DNA from: Limimaricola sp027213785
GTDB taxonomy: Bacteria; Pseudomonadota; Alphaproteobacteria; Rhodobacterales; Rhodobacteraceae
Assembly (NCBI RefSeq): GCF_050847355.1
Contig: NZ_CP193755.1
Location: 3,038,001 to 3,102,000 of the forward strand
Direction of reading: 5' to 3'
Length of the DNA stretch: 64,000 nucleotides
Both the position numbers and the translations under genes were made by a program. The number at the start of each line of letters is the position of its first letter. Position 1 is the stretch's first letter. Positions 35,018 through 44,640 of this stretch are shown here, in pieces. The notes under the pieces are model-generated. The model was not told the origin of the DNA. It did no database searches and was given only the letters and a program-made list of their open reading frames with translations.

Positions 35018-37852
35018 TCAGAGCTTGCCGTGGCAGTGCTTGAACTTCTCGCCCGAGCCGCAGGGGCAAGGCTCGTTGCGCGAGGGCGCGCCCCAGGTCG
35101 CGGGATCGTTCTCGTCGAAGCCCGGCACCGCTCCGGCAGCCGCGTCGGCGGCAGGTGCCGCCCCGGCGGTGGCCAGTTCGGGCGCCTCGCGGCGCGGCGC
35201 GGGGGCGGGCTGAGCCGCCGCACCGGCCGCACCGGCCGCACCGGCCGCACCGGTCGCACCGGCGGCCGCACCGGTCGCGGCCGAGGCACCGGCAGCCGCT
35301 GCGCCGTTGCCACCGGAGGCCTGCGCCCGCGCCTGCATCGCGCGCTGCAGCATCGCCTGCTGCTCTTCCTTGGAGATCGGCCGGATCTGCGCCAGCTTCT
35401 CGGTCACCTCGGTCCTAAGTCCGTCGAGCAGCCCCTCGAACAGCTGGAAGCTCTCGGTCTTGTACTCGTTGAGCGGATCGCGCTGCGCATAGCCGCGGAA
35501 ACCGACTACCGAGCGCAGATGCTCGAGCATCAGCAGGTGTTCACGCCACTTGCCGTCGATGGTCTGGAGCAGCACCTGCTTCTCGATGCTCTTCATGGTC
35601 TCGGGGCCGAAGGTCTCGGCCTTCTCGGCCATCAGCTTGTCCGAGGCCTCTTCGAGCCGCTCGCGGATCTCCGCGTCGTCGACGCCTTCCTCCTCGGCCC
35701 ATTTCATCACCGGCACGTCGATGCCAAGCACCTGAATCGCCTGGGCGTAGAGCCCTTCGGTGTCCCACTGGTCGGCATAGGCCTTGGGCGGGATATGGGC
35801 GGCGACGAGGTCCTCGATCACCTGATGGCGCATGTCGGCGACGATCTCCGACAGGTCCTTGGCCTCCATGATCTCGCGGCGCTGGGAGAAGATCACCTTG
35901 CGCTGCTCGTTCATCACGTCGTCGTATTTGAGGAGCTGCTTGCGGATGTCGAAGTTGCGGCCCTCGACCTTGGCCTGCGCGCGTTCCAGCGACTTGTTCA
36001 CCCAAGGGTGCACGATCGCCTCGCCTTCCTTCATGCCCAGGCCCGACAGCACCTTCTCGAGCCGCTCCGATCCGAAGATCCGCATCAGGTCGTCTTCGAG
36101 CGACAGGAAGAAGGAGGACCGGCCCGGATCGCCCTGCCGGCCCGAGCGGCCGCGCAGCTGGTTGTCGATCCGGCGGCTCTCGTGGCGCTCGGTGGCCAGA
36201 ACGAACAGGCCGCCGGCTTCCAGCACCGCCTTCTTCTCGTCGGCATGCTCGGCCTCGATCCGGGCGCGGATCTCGTCGGGATGCGCCTCGGGATCGGCGG
36301 CCAGCGCCTCGAGCACCTTCAGCTCGACATTGCCGCCAAGCTGGATGTCGGTGCCGCGACCGGCCATGTTGGTGGCGATCGTCACCGCGCCGAGCTTGCC
36401 GGCATCGGCGATGATCTGCGCCTCCTGCTCGTGCTGGCGGGCGTTGAGCACGTTGTGCTTGATGCCCTCCTTTTCGAGCAGCTGGCTCAGGAACTCGGAC
36501 TTCTCGATCGAGGTGGTGCCGACGAGGATCGGCTGGCGCTTCTCATGCGCCTCCTTGATCGCCTTGACCACGCCGTCGAACTTCTCGCGGGCGGTGCGGT
36601 AGACCTGATCGTGCTCGTCGATCCGCTGGATCGGGCGGTTGGTCGGCACCTCGACCACGCCGAGCCGGTAGATCTCGTAGAACTCGTCGGCCTCGGTCAG
36701 CGCGGTGCCGGTCATGCCCGCGAGCTTGTCGTAGAGCCGGAAGTAGTTCTGGAAGGTGACGCTGGCCAGCGTCACGTTCTCGGGCTGGATGTCGAGGTTT
36801 TCCTTGGCCTCGATCGCCTGATGCAGCCCGTCCGAAAGCCGGCGGCCATGCATCATCCGGCCCGTGAACTCGTCGATCAACACGGCCTGGCCGTCGCGGA
36901 TGATGTAGTCCTTGTCACGGGTGAAGAGCTTGTGCGCCCTGAGCCCCTGATTGACGTGGTGCACGATCGTCGTGCTCTCGGGGTCGTAGAGCGTCTGCCC
37001 CTCGGGCAGGATGCCGAGCGCCTGCAGCCGCGTCTCGAGAAACTCGTTGCCCTCGTCGGTATAGGTGACCGAACGGGTCTTTTCGTCGAGCGTGTAATGC
37101 TCGTCGGTGAGGTCCGGGATCACCCGGTCGATGCTCCGGTAGAGCTCGGAACGGTCCTGGCTCGGACCCGAGATGATCAGCGGCGTGCGCGCCTCGTCGA
37201 TCAGGATCGAGTCCGTCTCGTCGACGATCGCGAAGTTGTGGCCGCGCTGGTTCATTTGGGACAGCTCGGACTTCATGTTGTCGCGGAGATAGTCGAAGCC
37301 CAGCTCGTTGTTGGTGGCATAGGTGACGTCGGCGGCATAGGCCCCCTTCTTCTCGGCCTCGGGCTGCTGCGGATAGACCACGCCGGTGCTGAGCCCCAGC
37401 GCGCCATAGACCTTGCCCATCCACTCCGCGTCGCGCTTGGCGAGGTAGTCGTTCACGGTGACGACGTGCACGCCCTTGCCCGACAGCGCGTTGAGATAGG
37501 CCGGGAAGGTCGCGACCAGGGTCTTGCCCTCGCCGGTCTTCATCTCGGCGATGTTGCCCTGATGCAGGAAGATGCCGCCCATCAGCTGCGTGTCGAAGGC
37601 GCGCAGGCCAAGCGCGCGGCGCGCCGCCTCGCGGCAGTTGGCGAAGGCCTCCGGCAGCAGGTGATCGAGGCTCTCGCCCTTCTCGATCCGCTCCTTGAAC
37701 TCGACGGTCTTAACCTTGAGGCCCGCGTCATCCAGCGCCTGGAACTCGGGTTCGAGCGCGTTGATCTTCTCGATCAGCGGTCGCGTGGACTTGATCTTGC
37801 GGTCGTTCGGCGTGCCGAAGACCTTCTTGGCCAGCGATCCGATACCCAGCAT
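35018..37852 (-). CDS. secA: Preprotein translocase ATPase SecA
   Basis: SecA drives unfolded preproteins through SecYEG. The 944-residue protein has family length. Seen in order: NBD1 (AEMKTGEGKTLVATFPAYL, Walker B-type IVDETDSILIDEARTPL), preprotein-binding domain, NBD2 (VTIATNMAGRGTDIQLGGN, LRGRSGRQGDPGRSSFFLS), helical scaffold and a C-terminal zinc-binding tail (PCPCGSGEKFKHCHGKL) for SecB contact. Before the tail is a Gly-Ala-Ala linker of about 40 residues coded by 9-bp tandem repeats. The start MLGIGSLAKKVFGTPNDR at 37852 is the conserved N-terminus; the in-frame ATG at 37957 is not. It is divergent from the parvulin gene. Confidence 0.98.
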   Translation of the reverse strand: MLGIGSLAKKVFGTPNDRKIKSTRPLIEKINALEPEFQALDDAGLKVKTVEFKERIEKGESLDHLLPEAFANCREAARRALGLRAFDTQLMGGIFLHQGNIAEMKTGEGKTLVATFPAYLNALSGKGVHVVTVNDYLAKRDAEWMGKVYGALGLSTGVVYPQQPEAEKKGAYAADVTYATNNELGFDYLRDNMKSELSQMNQRGHNFAIVDETDSILIDEARTPLIISGPSQDRSELYRSIDRVIPDLTDEHYTLDEKTRSVTYTDEGNEFLETRLQALGILPEGQTLYDPESTTIVHHVNQGLRAHKLFTRDKDYIIRDGQAVLIDEFTGRMMHGRRLSDGLHQAIEAKENLDIQPENVTLASVTFQNYFRLYDKLAGMTGTALTEADEFYEIYRLGVVEVPTNRPIQRIDEHDQVYRTAREKFDGVVKAIKEAHEKRQPILVGTTSIEKSEFLSQLLEKEGIKHNVLNARQHEQEAQIIADAGKLGAVTIATNMAGRGTDIQLGGNVELKVLEALAADPEAHPDEIRARIEAEHADEKKAVLEAGGLFVLATERHESRRIDNQLRGRSGRQGDPGRSSFFLSLEDDLMRIFGSERLEKVLSGLGMKEGEAIVHPWVNKSLERAQAKVEGRNFDIRKQLLKYDDVMNEQRKVIFSQRREIMEAKDLSEIVADMRHQVIEDLVAAHIPPKAYADQWDTEGLYAQAIQVLGIDVPVMKWAEEEGVDDAEIRERLEEASDKLMAEKAETFGPETMKSIEKQVLLQTIDGKWREHLLMLEHLRSVVGFRGYAQRDPLNEYKTESFQLFEGLLDGLRTEVTEKLAQIRPISKEEQQAMLQRAMQARAQASGGNGAAAAGASAATGAAAGATGAAGAAGAAGAAAQPAPAPRREAPELATAGAAPAADAAAGAVPGFDENDPATWGAPSRNEPCPCGSGEKFKHCHGKL
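35218..35280 (-). repeat. 9-bp tandem repeats in the secA linker
   Basis: The unit CCGCACCGG repeats four times, followed by degenerate copies, encoding a Gly-Ala-Ala-rich linker of SecA just before its proline-rich part and zinc tail. The frame is preserved by any change in copy number, so length variation among strains is likely. Confidence 0.85.
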
Positions 37853-37898
37853 TGGCGATTGTCTCCTGCCGTCGTCCTGTGATCTGCAAGGAGGTCGC

Positions 37899-37927
37899 TT
37901 GTCGCCCCCGCATGTGGGGCATAGATA
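37899..37927 (+). promoter_or_regulatory. Possible promoter of the parvulin gene
   Basis: TTGTCG (37899-37904), 17-bp spacer, TAGATA (37922-37927). The spacer holds an inverted repeat, GCCCC/GGGGC (37904-37908 and 37916-37920), which could let a regulator sit between the two elements. The predicted leader is about 100 nt, ending in a GGGAAGGAAACC ribosome-binding site. The rest of the 185-bp gap serves divergent secA. Confidence 0.45.
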
Positions 37928-38037
37928 GGGCGCAAGTGCCGCCCTTTGCCAGCCCATCCGGCGATGTAAGGGGCGGGGGACCGAGTGTCAACGTCGCGCC
38001 CGGGACGCGTCCCCGCGCGGCTAGGGAAGGAAACCAC

Positions 38038-38880
38038 ATGATCCGCACGCTGCCCGCCGCCGCCCTGATGGCCGGCTTCGCCACGATGGCCTCCGCGCAA
38101 CAGGCTTCGGACGTCGTCGCCACGGTGAACGGCACCGAGATCACGCTGGGCGAAATGATCATCACCCGCAGCCAGCTGCCGCAGCAATACCAGCAATTGC
38201 CGCCCGAGACCCTGTTTCAGGGCATTCTCGACCAGCTGATCCAGCAGCAGGTGCTGGCCGACACGCTCGAAGGCACCCCGGCCCGGGTCGAGCTGGCCCT
38301 GCAGAACCAGCGCCGCTCGCTGCTCGCGGGCGAGGCGATCAACGCGATGATGCAGGAAGAGGTCTCCGACGAGGCGCTGCAGGAGGCCTATGACGAGGCC
38401 TTCGCCGATGCCGAACCGGTGCAGGAATACAACGCCAGCCACATCCTCGTGGAGACCGAGGAAGAGGCGCAGGCGGTGCTCGAGCGGCTCGCGGCGGGCG
38501 AGGATTTCGCCGAGGTGGCCAAGGAGGTCTCGACCGATCCGGGCTCGGGCGCGCAGGGCGGCAGCCTCGGCTGGTTCGCCGAGGGCATGATGGTCGAGCC
38601 GTTCCAGGCCGCGGTGGCGGAGCTGGAAAAGGGCGAGATGACCGAAACCCCGGTCGAGACCCAGTTCGGCTTTCACGTGATCCGGCTCGACGACACCCGC
38701 ACGCAGGAGCCGCCCTCGCTCGACGAGGTGCGCGAGGATCTCGCCAGCCAGATCCAGCAGGGCAATATCGAGGAGCGCCTGACCGAGCTCGAGGGCGAGG
38801 CCGAGATCACCCGCCCCGAGGAGGGCGCGTTCGATCCGGCGCTGCTCACCGATCTCGACCTGCTCGAAGAAGGCAACTGA
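38038..38880 (+). CDS. Periplasmic peptidyl-prolyl isomerase (parvulin type)
   Basis: A 280-residue exported foldase. MIRTLPAAALMAGFATMASAQ is the signal peptide. An N-terminal helical region (VATVNGTEITLGEMI, ILDQLIQQQVLADTLEG) is like the chaperone part of SurA/PrsA. A single parvulin domain follows (ASHILVETEEEAQAVLERL, GSLGWFAEGMMVEPFQAAV, TQFGFHVIRLDDTR). It probably helps outer-membrane and secreted proteins fold after export by SecA, which is encoded divergently. The ATG at 38038-38040 has the GGGAAGGAAACC site. argJ follows after 2 bp. Confidence 0.93.
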   Translation: MIRTLPAAALMAGFATMASAQQASDVVATVNGTEITLGEMIITRSQLPQQYQQLPPETLFQGILDQLIQQQVLADTLEGTPARVELALQNQRRSLLAGEAINAMMQEEVSDEALQEAYDEAFADAEPVQEYNASHILVETEEEAQAVLERLAAGEDFAEVAKEVSTDPGSGAQGGSLGWFAEGMMVEPFQAAVAELEKGEMTETPVETQFGFHVIRLDDTRTQEPPSLDEVREDLASQIQQGNIEERLTELEGEAEITRPEEGAFDPALLTDLDLLEEGN

Positions 38881-38882
38881 TC

Positions 38883-40100
38883 ATGGCCGGTCCGGTCTCG
38901 CCTCTGGCGCCCGCCGCCTTTCCCGCCCTGCCCGAGATCGCGGGCGTGCGTTTCGCCTCGGTCGCGGCCGGGGTGCGATACGCGAACCGGACCGACGTGA
39001 TGCTCGCGGAGCTGGCCGAAGGCTCGGCGGTGGCAGGGGTGTTCACGCGCTCCTCCACCCGCTCGGCCCCGGTCCGCGACTGCGAGGCGAAGATCGGCGC
39101 GCAGACCTCCCGCGCCGCCTTCCTCGTCAATTCCGGCAATTCCAACGCCTTCACCGGCCAGGCGGGCGAACGCTCGGTGGCCGAGATCAGCGCCGCCGTG
39201 GCACAGGCCACCGGCATCGACGCGGCGCGCGTCTTCACCTCATCGACCGGGGTGATCGGCGAGCCGCTTCCGCATGAGCGGATCGTGGCGAAGCTGGGCG
39301 AGCTGAACGCCGCGCTGGAGCCATCGGGCATCGAGGGCGCGGCGCGCGCCATCATGACCACCGACACCTTTCCCAAGGGCGCGACCGAGACGGTCGAGAT
39401 CGACGGAAAGAGCGTGAAGATCGCCGGCATCGCCAAGGGGTCGGGCATGATCGCGCCCGACATGGCGACGATGCTGGTCTACATCTTCACCGACGCCAAG
39501 CACGACCAGCCCGCGCTGCAGGCGCTTCTGCGCGAGATCACCGACCGGACCTTCAACTGCATCACCGTCGACAGCGACACCTCGACCTCGGACACGCTCT
39601 TGATGGCGGCGACCGGGGCCTCGGGCGTCGATGCGACCGGCAGTGCCGATTTCGCGGCCGGGCTGGAGCGGGTGATGCTCGACCTCGCGCATCAGGTGGT
39701 GCGCGACGGCGAGGGTGCGACCAAGTTCGTCGAGATCCGGGTCAGCGGCGCCGCTTCCGACGCCGATGCCCGCCGCGTCGCCATGGCCACCGCCAATTCG
39801 CCTCTGGTGAAGACCGCGATCGCCGGCGAGGACCCGAACTGGGGCCGCGTCGTCATGGCGGTGGGCAAGTCCGGCGCCGAGGCCGATCGCGACCGGCTCT
39901 CGATCCGCTTCGGCGAGATCCTCGTGGCCGAGAAGGGCTGGGTCAGCCCCTCCTACAGCGAGGAAAAGGCCGCCGCCTACATGAAGGGGCAGGAGATCGT
40001 GATCGGCGTCGATCTCGGTCTCGGCACGGGCAAGGCCGTGGCCTGGACCTGCGATCTCACGCATCGCTACATCGACATCAACGCCGACTATCGGTCGTGA
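38883..40100 (+). CDS. argJ: Bifunctional glutamate N-acetyltransferase / N-acetylglutamate synthase
   Basis: ArgJ transfers acetyl from N-acetylornithine to glutamate and, in bifunctional forms, from acetyl-CoA, giving the first and fifth steps of arginine synthesis. The 405-residue precursor self-cleaves before Thr196 in KGSGMIAPDMATMLVY, making alpha and beta chains with Thr as nucleophile. AFLVNSGNSNAFTGQAG, VFTSSTGVIGEPLP and GEDPNWGRVVMAVGKSG are family hallmarks. The ATG at 38883 is 2 bp after the parvulin stop. Its own stop overlaps the mutT start (GTGA). The product is a cytosolic enzyme unrelated to its parvulin neighbour. Confidence 0.97.
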   Translation: MAGPVSPLAPAAFPALPEIAGVRFASVAAGVRYANRTDVMLAELAEGSAVAGVFTRSSTRSAPVRDCEAKIGAQTSRAAFLVNSGNSNAFTGQAGERSVAEISAAVAQATGIDAARVFTSSTGVIGEPLPHERIVAKLGELNAALEPSGIEGAARAIMTTDTFPKGATETVEIDGKSVKIAGIAKGSGMIAPDMATMLVYIFTDAKHDQPALQALLREITDRTFNCITVDSDTSTSDTLLMAATGASGVDATGSADFAAGLERVMLDLAHQVVRDGEGATKFVEIRVSGAASDADARRVAMATANSPLVKTAIAGEDPNWGRVVMAVGKSGAEADRDRLSIRFGEILVAEKGWVSPSYSEEKAAAYMKGQEIVIGVDLGLGTGKAVAWTCDLTHRYIDINADYRS

Positions 40101-40495
40101 AGATCGTTCTCGTCGCTGCCGTCGCCCTGATCGACGCCGATGGCCGGGTGCTGCTCGCGCAGCGCCCGGAGGGCAAGTCGATGGCGGGTCTGTGGGAATT
40201 TCCCGGGGGCAAGGTCGAGCCGGGCGAGACGCCCGAGGCGGCGCTGATCCGGGAGTTGCACGAGGAGCTCGGCATCGACACGCAGGAGAGCTGCCTTGCG
40301 CCGCTCACCTTCGCCAGCCATGCCTATGAGAGCTTTCACCTGCTGATGCCGCTCTATGCCTGCCGCCGCTGGCAGGGCACGGCGCATGGGCGCGAGAATC
40401 AGGCGCTCGAATGGGTGCGGCCGAACCGGCTGCGGGAATACCCGATGCCGCCGGCGGATCTGCCGCTCATTCCCGTTTTGCGCGACTGGCTCTGA
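40097..40495 (+). CDS. mutT: 8-oxo-dGTP diphosphatase MutT
   Basis: MutT removes 8-oxo-dGTP from the nucleotide pool and so prevents A:T to C:G changes. The 132-residue protein has the Nudix box GGKVEPGETPEAALIRELHEELGI (G-x5-E-x7-REUxEExGU; residues about 37-60) and the N-terminal VLVAAVALIDADGRVLLAQRP. Translation starts at a GTG (40097-40099) overlapping the argJ stop (GTGA). The argJ-mutT pair is common in alphaproteobacteria. A plain Nudix hydrolase of other specificity is possible, but length and context favour MutT. Confidence 0.93.
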   Translation: MKIVLVAAVALIDADGRVLLAQRPEGKSMAGLWEFPGGKVEPGETPEAALIRELHEELGIDTQESCLAPLTFASHAYESFHLLMPLYACRRWQGTAHGRENQALEWVRPNRLREYPMPPADLPLIPVLRDWL

Positions 40496-40581
40496 CACAG
40501 CTCTCGTAACCCTGCGTCGAAACCGGCCAATTGGTTCCATATCCTATCAAAAAGACGTCAGATTGGTGTATTCTTCACACA

Positions 40582-40600
40582 CCCGCGCTTAATGTGCGGG
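40582..40600 (+). promoter_or_regulatory. Leader hairpin of the 46-residue gene
   Basis: CCCGCGC (40582-40588)-TTAAT-GTGCGGG (40594-40600) forms a 7-bp stem with one G-U pair, 26 nt before the start codon. The flanks hold a second inverted repeat, TTGGTTC (40531-40537) with GAACCAA (40605-40611), so a larger fold around it is possible. Confidence 0.45.
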
Positions 40601-40625
40601 GCGTGAACCAACTCTGGAGTCCATT

Positions 40626-40766
40626 ATGCTGCAAACCATCCTGATCGGAAGCTGCATCTCGGTGCAGGGTCTCCTCGTAAAGAAGCTCGAGAACGGGCGC
40701 ATGCGCATTCGCGTGGGCGAGCGTTTCTACGAGGGCCGCCCCGCAAACGTCGCGAAGGCTGCCTGA
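40626..40766 (+). CDS. 46-residue basic protein of unknown function
   Basis: A small gene with all the marks of expression: its own ATG behind CTGGAG, a free-standing position 131 bp after mutT, a leader hairpin and a strong terminator 43 bp after the stop. The product is MLQTILIGSCISVQGLLVKK followed by a basic middle (LENGRMRIRVGERFYEGRP) and NVAKAA. The pattern, a hydrophobic start then a beta-like RMRIRVGERFYEGRP, looks like a tiny SH3/KOW-like barrel or a short membrane-interacting peptide. I recall similar short hypothetical proteins in Rhodobacteraceae but no function. It could also be a dual-function RNA. Confidence 0.7.
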   Translation: MLQTILIGSCISVQGLLVKKLENGRMRIRVGERFYEGRPANVAKAA

Positions 40767-40808
40767 TCCCTTTCGCGTTGCCCGCGTTTCACGAGTGTTC
40801 CGCACGCG

Positions 40809-40841
40809 AAGGGGACGGCTCCGGGCCGTCCCTTTTCTTTT
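40809..40841 (+). terminator. Rho-independent terminator of the small gene
   Basis: GGGACGGC (40812-40819)-TCCGG-GCCGTCCC (40825-40832), extended by A-T pairs, followed by TTTTCTTTT. It serves the 46-residue gene; on the other strand it lies just past the end of the P-loop gene and may serve it too. Confidence 0.9.
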
Positions 40842-40845
40842 GCCC

Positions 40846-41391
40846 TCAGCGATGCGGCAATCCGAGATTGCCCCGCTTTACCGCCTCCGACAGGCCGTGC
40901 AGGTAGGCCGCGACCTCGCGCCGACTGCGCAGGCGGTGACGGTCCTTGCCCTTGGGGATCTGGCCATAGAACCAGTTCAGCCGCGAGCGCATCGAATGCC
41001 GGGTGCGCCAGACCCATCGGTAGAATTCGCGGTCGAACCGCTCCGGACAGCCCTGCGGCATGTCCGGCCGGGTCCGGCCATGGTGGCGCAGCGTTCTCCA
41101 CAGCAGCCGCGGCAGCCTGCGCCGTAACGGCATATCCAGCCAGATCACCGTGTCGGCCCGGGCAAGCCTTTCGCCCCAGGTCGAGGAATGCCCGCCTTCG
41201 AAGATCCATTCGGGCCGCGCATGGACCTCCGCGCAGAGCCGGTCCTTCTCGGCGCGCGACCGTTCGATCCAGCCGGGGGCCCAGTGGATATGGTCGATAT
41301 GGACCACCGGCAGGTGCGTGATCGCGCCCATCCGCCGTGCCAGCCACGACTTGCCCGAGCCGGGCTGCCCGATGATCATCACCCGCTTCAT
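40846..41391 (-). CDS. P-loop NTPase, topology-modulation/adenylate kinase-like
   Basis: A 181-residue protein with Walker A IIGQPGSGKSWLARRM at the N-terminus, HIDHIHWAPGWIERSR (a metal/phosphate-binding Asp-His region), WIFEGGHSSTW and VIWLDMPLRRRL. This pattern matches the small kinases annotated 'DNA topology modulation protein FlaR' or shikimate/adenylate kinase-like, whose substrate is unknown. I use the ATG at 41389-41391, because the P-loop should lie near the N-terminus; an upstream ATG at 41490 would reach into the infB terminator. It is the next gene after infB on the same strand but separated by a terminator. Confidence 0.8.
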   Translation of the reverse strand: MKRVMIIGQPGSGKSWLARRMGAITHLPVVHIDHIHWAPGWIERSRAEKDRLCAEVHARPEWIFEGGHSSTWGERLARADTVIWLDMPLRRRLPRLLWRTLRHHGRTRPDMPQGCPERFDREFYRWVWRTRHSMRSRLNWFYGQIPKGKDRHRLRSRREVAAYLHGLSEAVKRGNLGLPHR

Positions 41392-41450
41392 GGCCCATGG
41401 ATCGCGGCCCGCCCATGCGGCGTCAAGCGGCGGACACGTCGCATGACGGA

Positions 41451-41478
41451 AAAGGGGCGGCCCGAAGACCGCCCCTTT
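41451..41478 (-). terminator. Rho-independent terminator of infB operon
   Basis: AAAGGGGCGG (41451-41460) pairs with CCGCCCCTTT (41469-41478) around an 8-nt loop. On the minus strand the stem is followed by TTTTCC. It lies 25 bp after the infB stop and ends the rimP-nusA-ylxR-infB transcript. Confidence 0.87.
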
Positions 41479-41502
41479 CCAATTCTCCATCGCGCGGGAA
41501 GG

Positions 41503-44004
<2,502 letters not shown>

Positions 44005-44009
44005 CAGAT

Positions 44010-44633
44010 TTACATATCCTTCCCGGAGGCCGTATCGCCGCCGTTGCTCTCTCGTAGACCGCGCAGTTTCGCGGCCTCCTCTACAACACGGTCGCTGAGT
44101 CCGCCAGCGGCGAGCGCGCCGTGTATCACACTTTGCCGGCCGAAAGCCAAACCCAATTCTTCCGAGGTCAGGCAGCCGTAATATCTTGCCCCCGTGGGGG
44201 TCCAGAGCTTGGACTTGCCGCGCACCGACCCGTCGGAGGCCTGAAGCAGCACGCGGACGTGATCGCCAGCAAGCGCCGCCTTCACCTTTTCGAAGCCGGC
44301 GATCGCCAGCCCCGCCTTGCGGGCCAGAGCGATCAGATCGACCACCCGGCGCGCCTGCTGACGCTCCACCTCGGCCGCCAGCCCGTCCGGCACCGTCACC
44401 GGCGCCTTGGCGGCGCGGGCGAATTGCCCGCGCTTCGCCGTTTCTATCACGGCCTTCTCGGCCGTCACGTAAATGCCCCGTCCCGGCAGCTTGCCGAGAA
44501 TGTCGGGCACCACCTGGCCGTCGGGGCCGATCACGAAGCGGATCAGGCCGGATTTCGGCTGCACGTCACCGGTGACGATGCATTTCCGTTCCGGCCCGTC
44601 GGCCCGCTCCGCCTTCATTCCACCGCGACCCAT
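44010..44633 (-). CDS. RNA-binding protein YlxR (DUF448) fused to an L7Ae-like domain
   Basis: A 207-residue protein with an N-terminal YlxR domain (PERKCIVTGDVQPKSGLIRF, GKLPGRGIYV) and a C-terminal L7Ae/L30e-like domain (VVDLIALARKAGLAIAGFEKV, RVLLQASDG). YlxR sits between nusA and infB in most bacteria; reported links are to rRNA/RNase P and regulation, but the role is unsettled. The alphaproteobacterial form is longer because of the second domain. The ATG at 44633 lies 7 bp after nusA; an internal ATG at 44618 is an alternative. The last residues (RGLRESNGGDTASGKDM) are not conserved. Confidence 0.92.
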   Translation of the reverse strand: MGRGGMKAERADGPERKCIVTGDVQPKSGLIRFVIGPDGQVVPDILGKLPGRGIYVTAEKAVIETAKRGQFARAAKAPVTVPDGLAAEVERQQARRVVDLIALARKAGLAIAGFEKVKAALAGDHVRVLLQASDGSVRGKSKLWTPTGARYYGCLTSEELGLAFGRQSVIHGALAAGGLSDRVVEEAAKLRGLRESNGGDTASGKDM

Positions 44634-44640
44634 GCGTGTC

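Noticed and set aside
34015..35313. Upstream extension of the OmpA fusion into the preceding gene
   Set aside because: The frame is open to 35313 but reads Arg/Pro-rich nonsense over the exported-protein gene; the ATG at 33984 starts a proper signal peptide with ATGA overlap.
34913..37882. Long plus-strand open frame opposite secA
   Set aside because: Antisense shadow of secA with low-complexity composition; no start signal and no domain.
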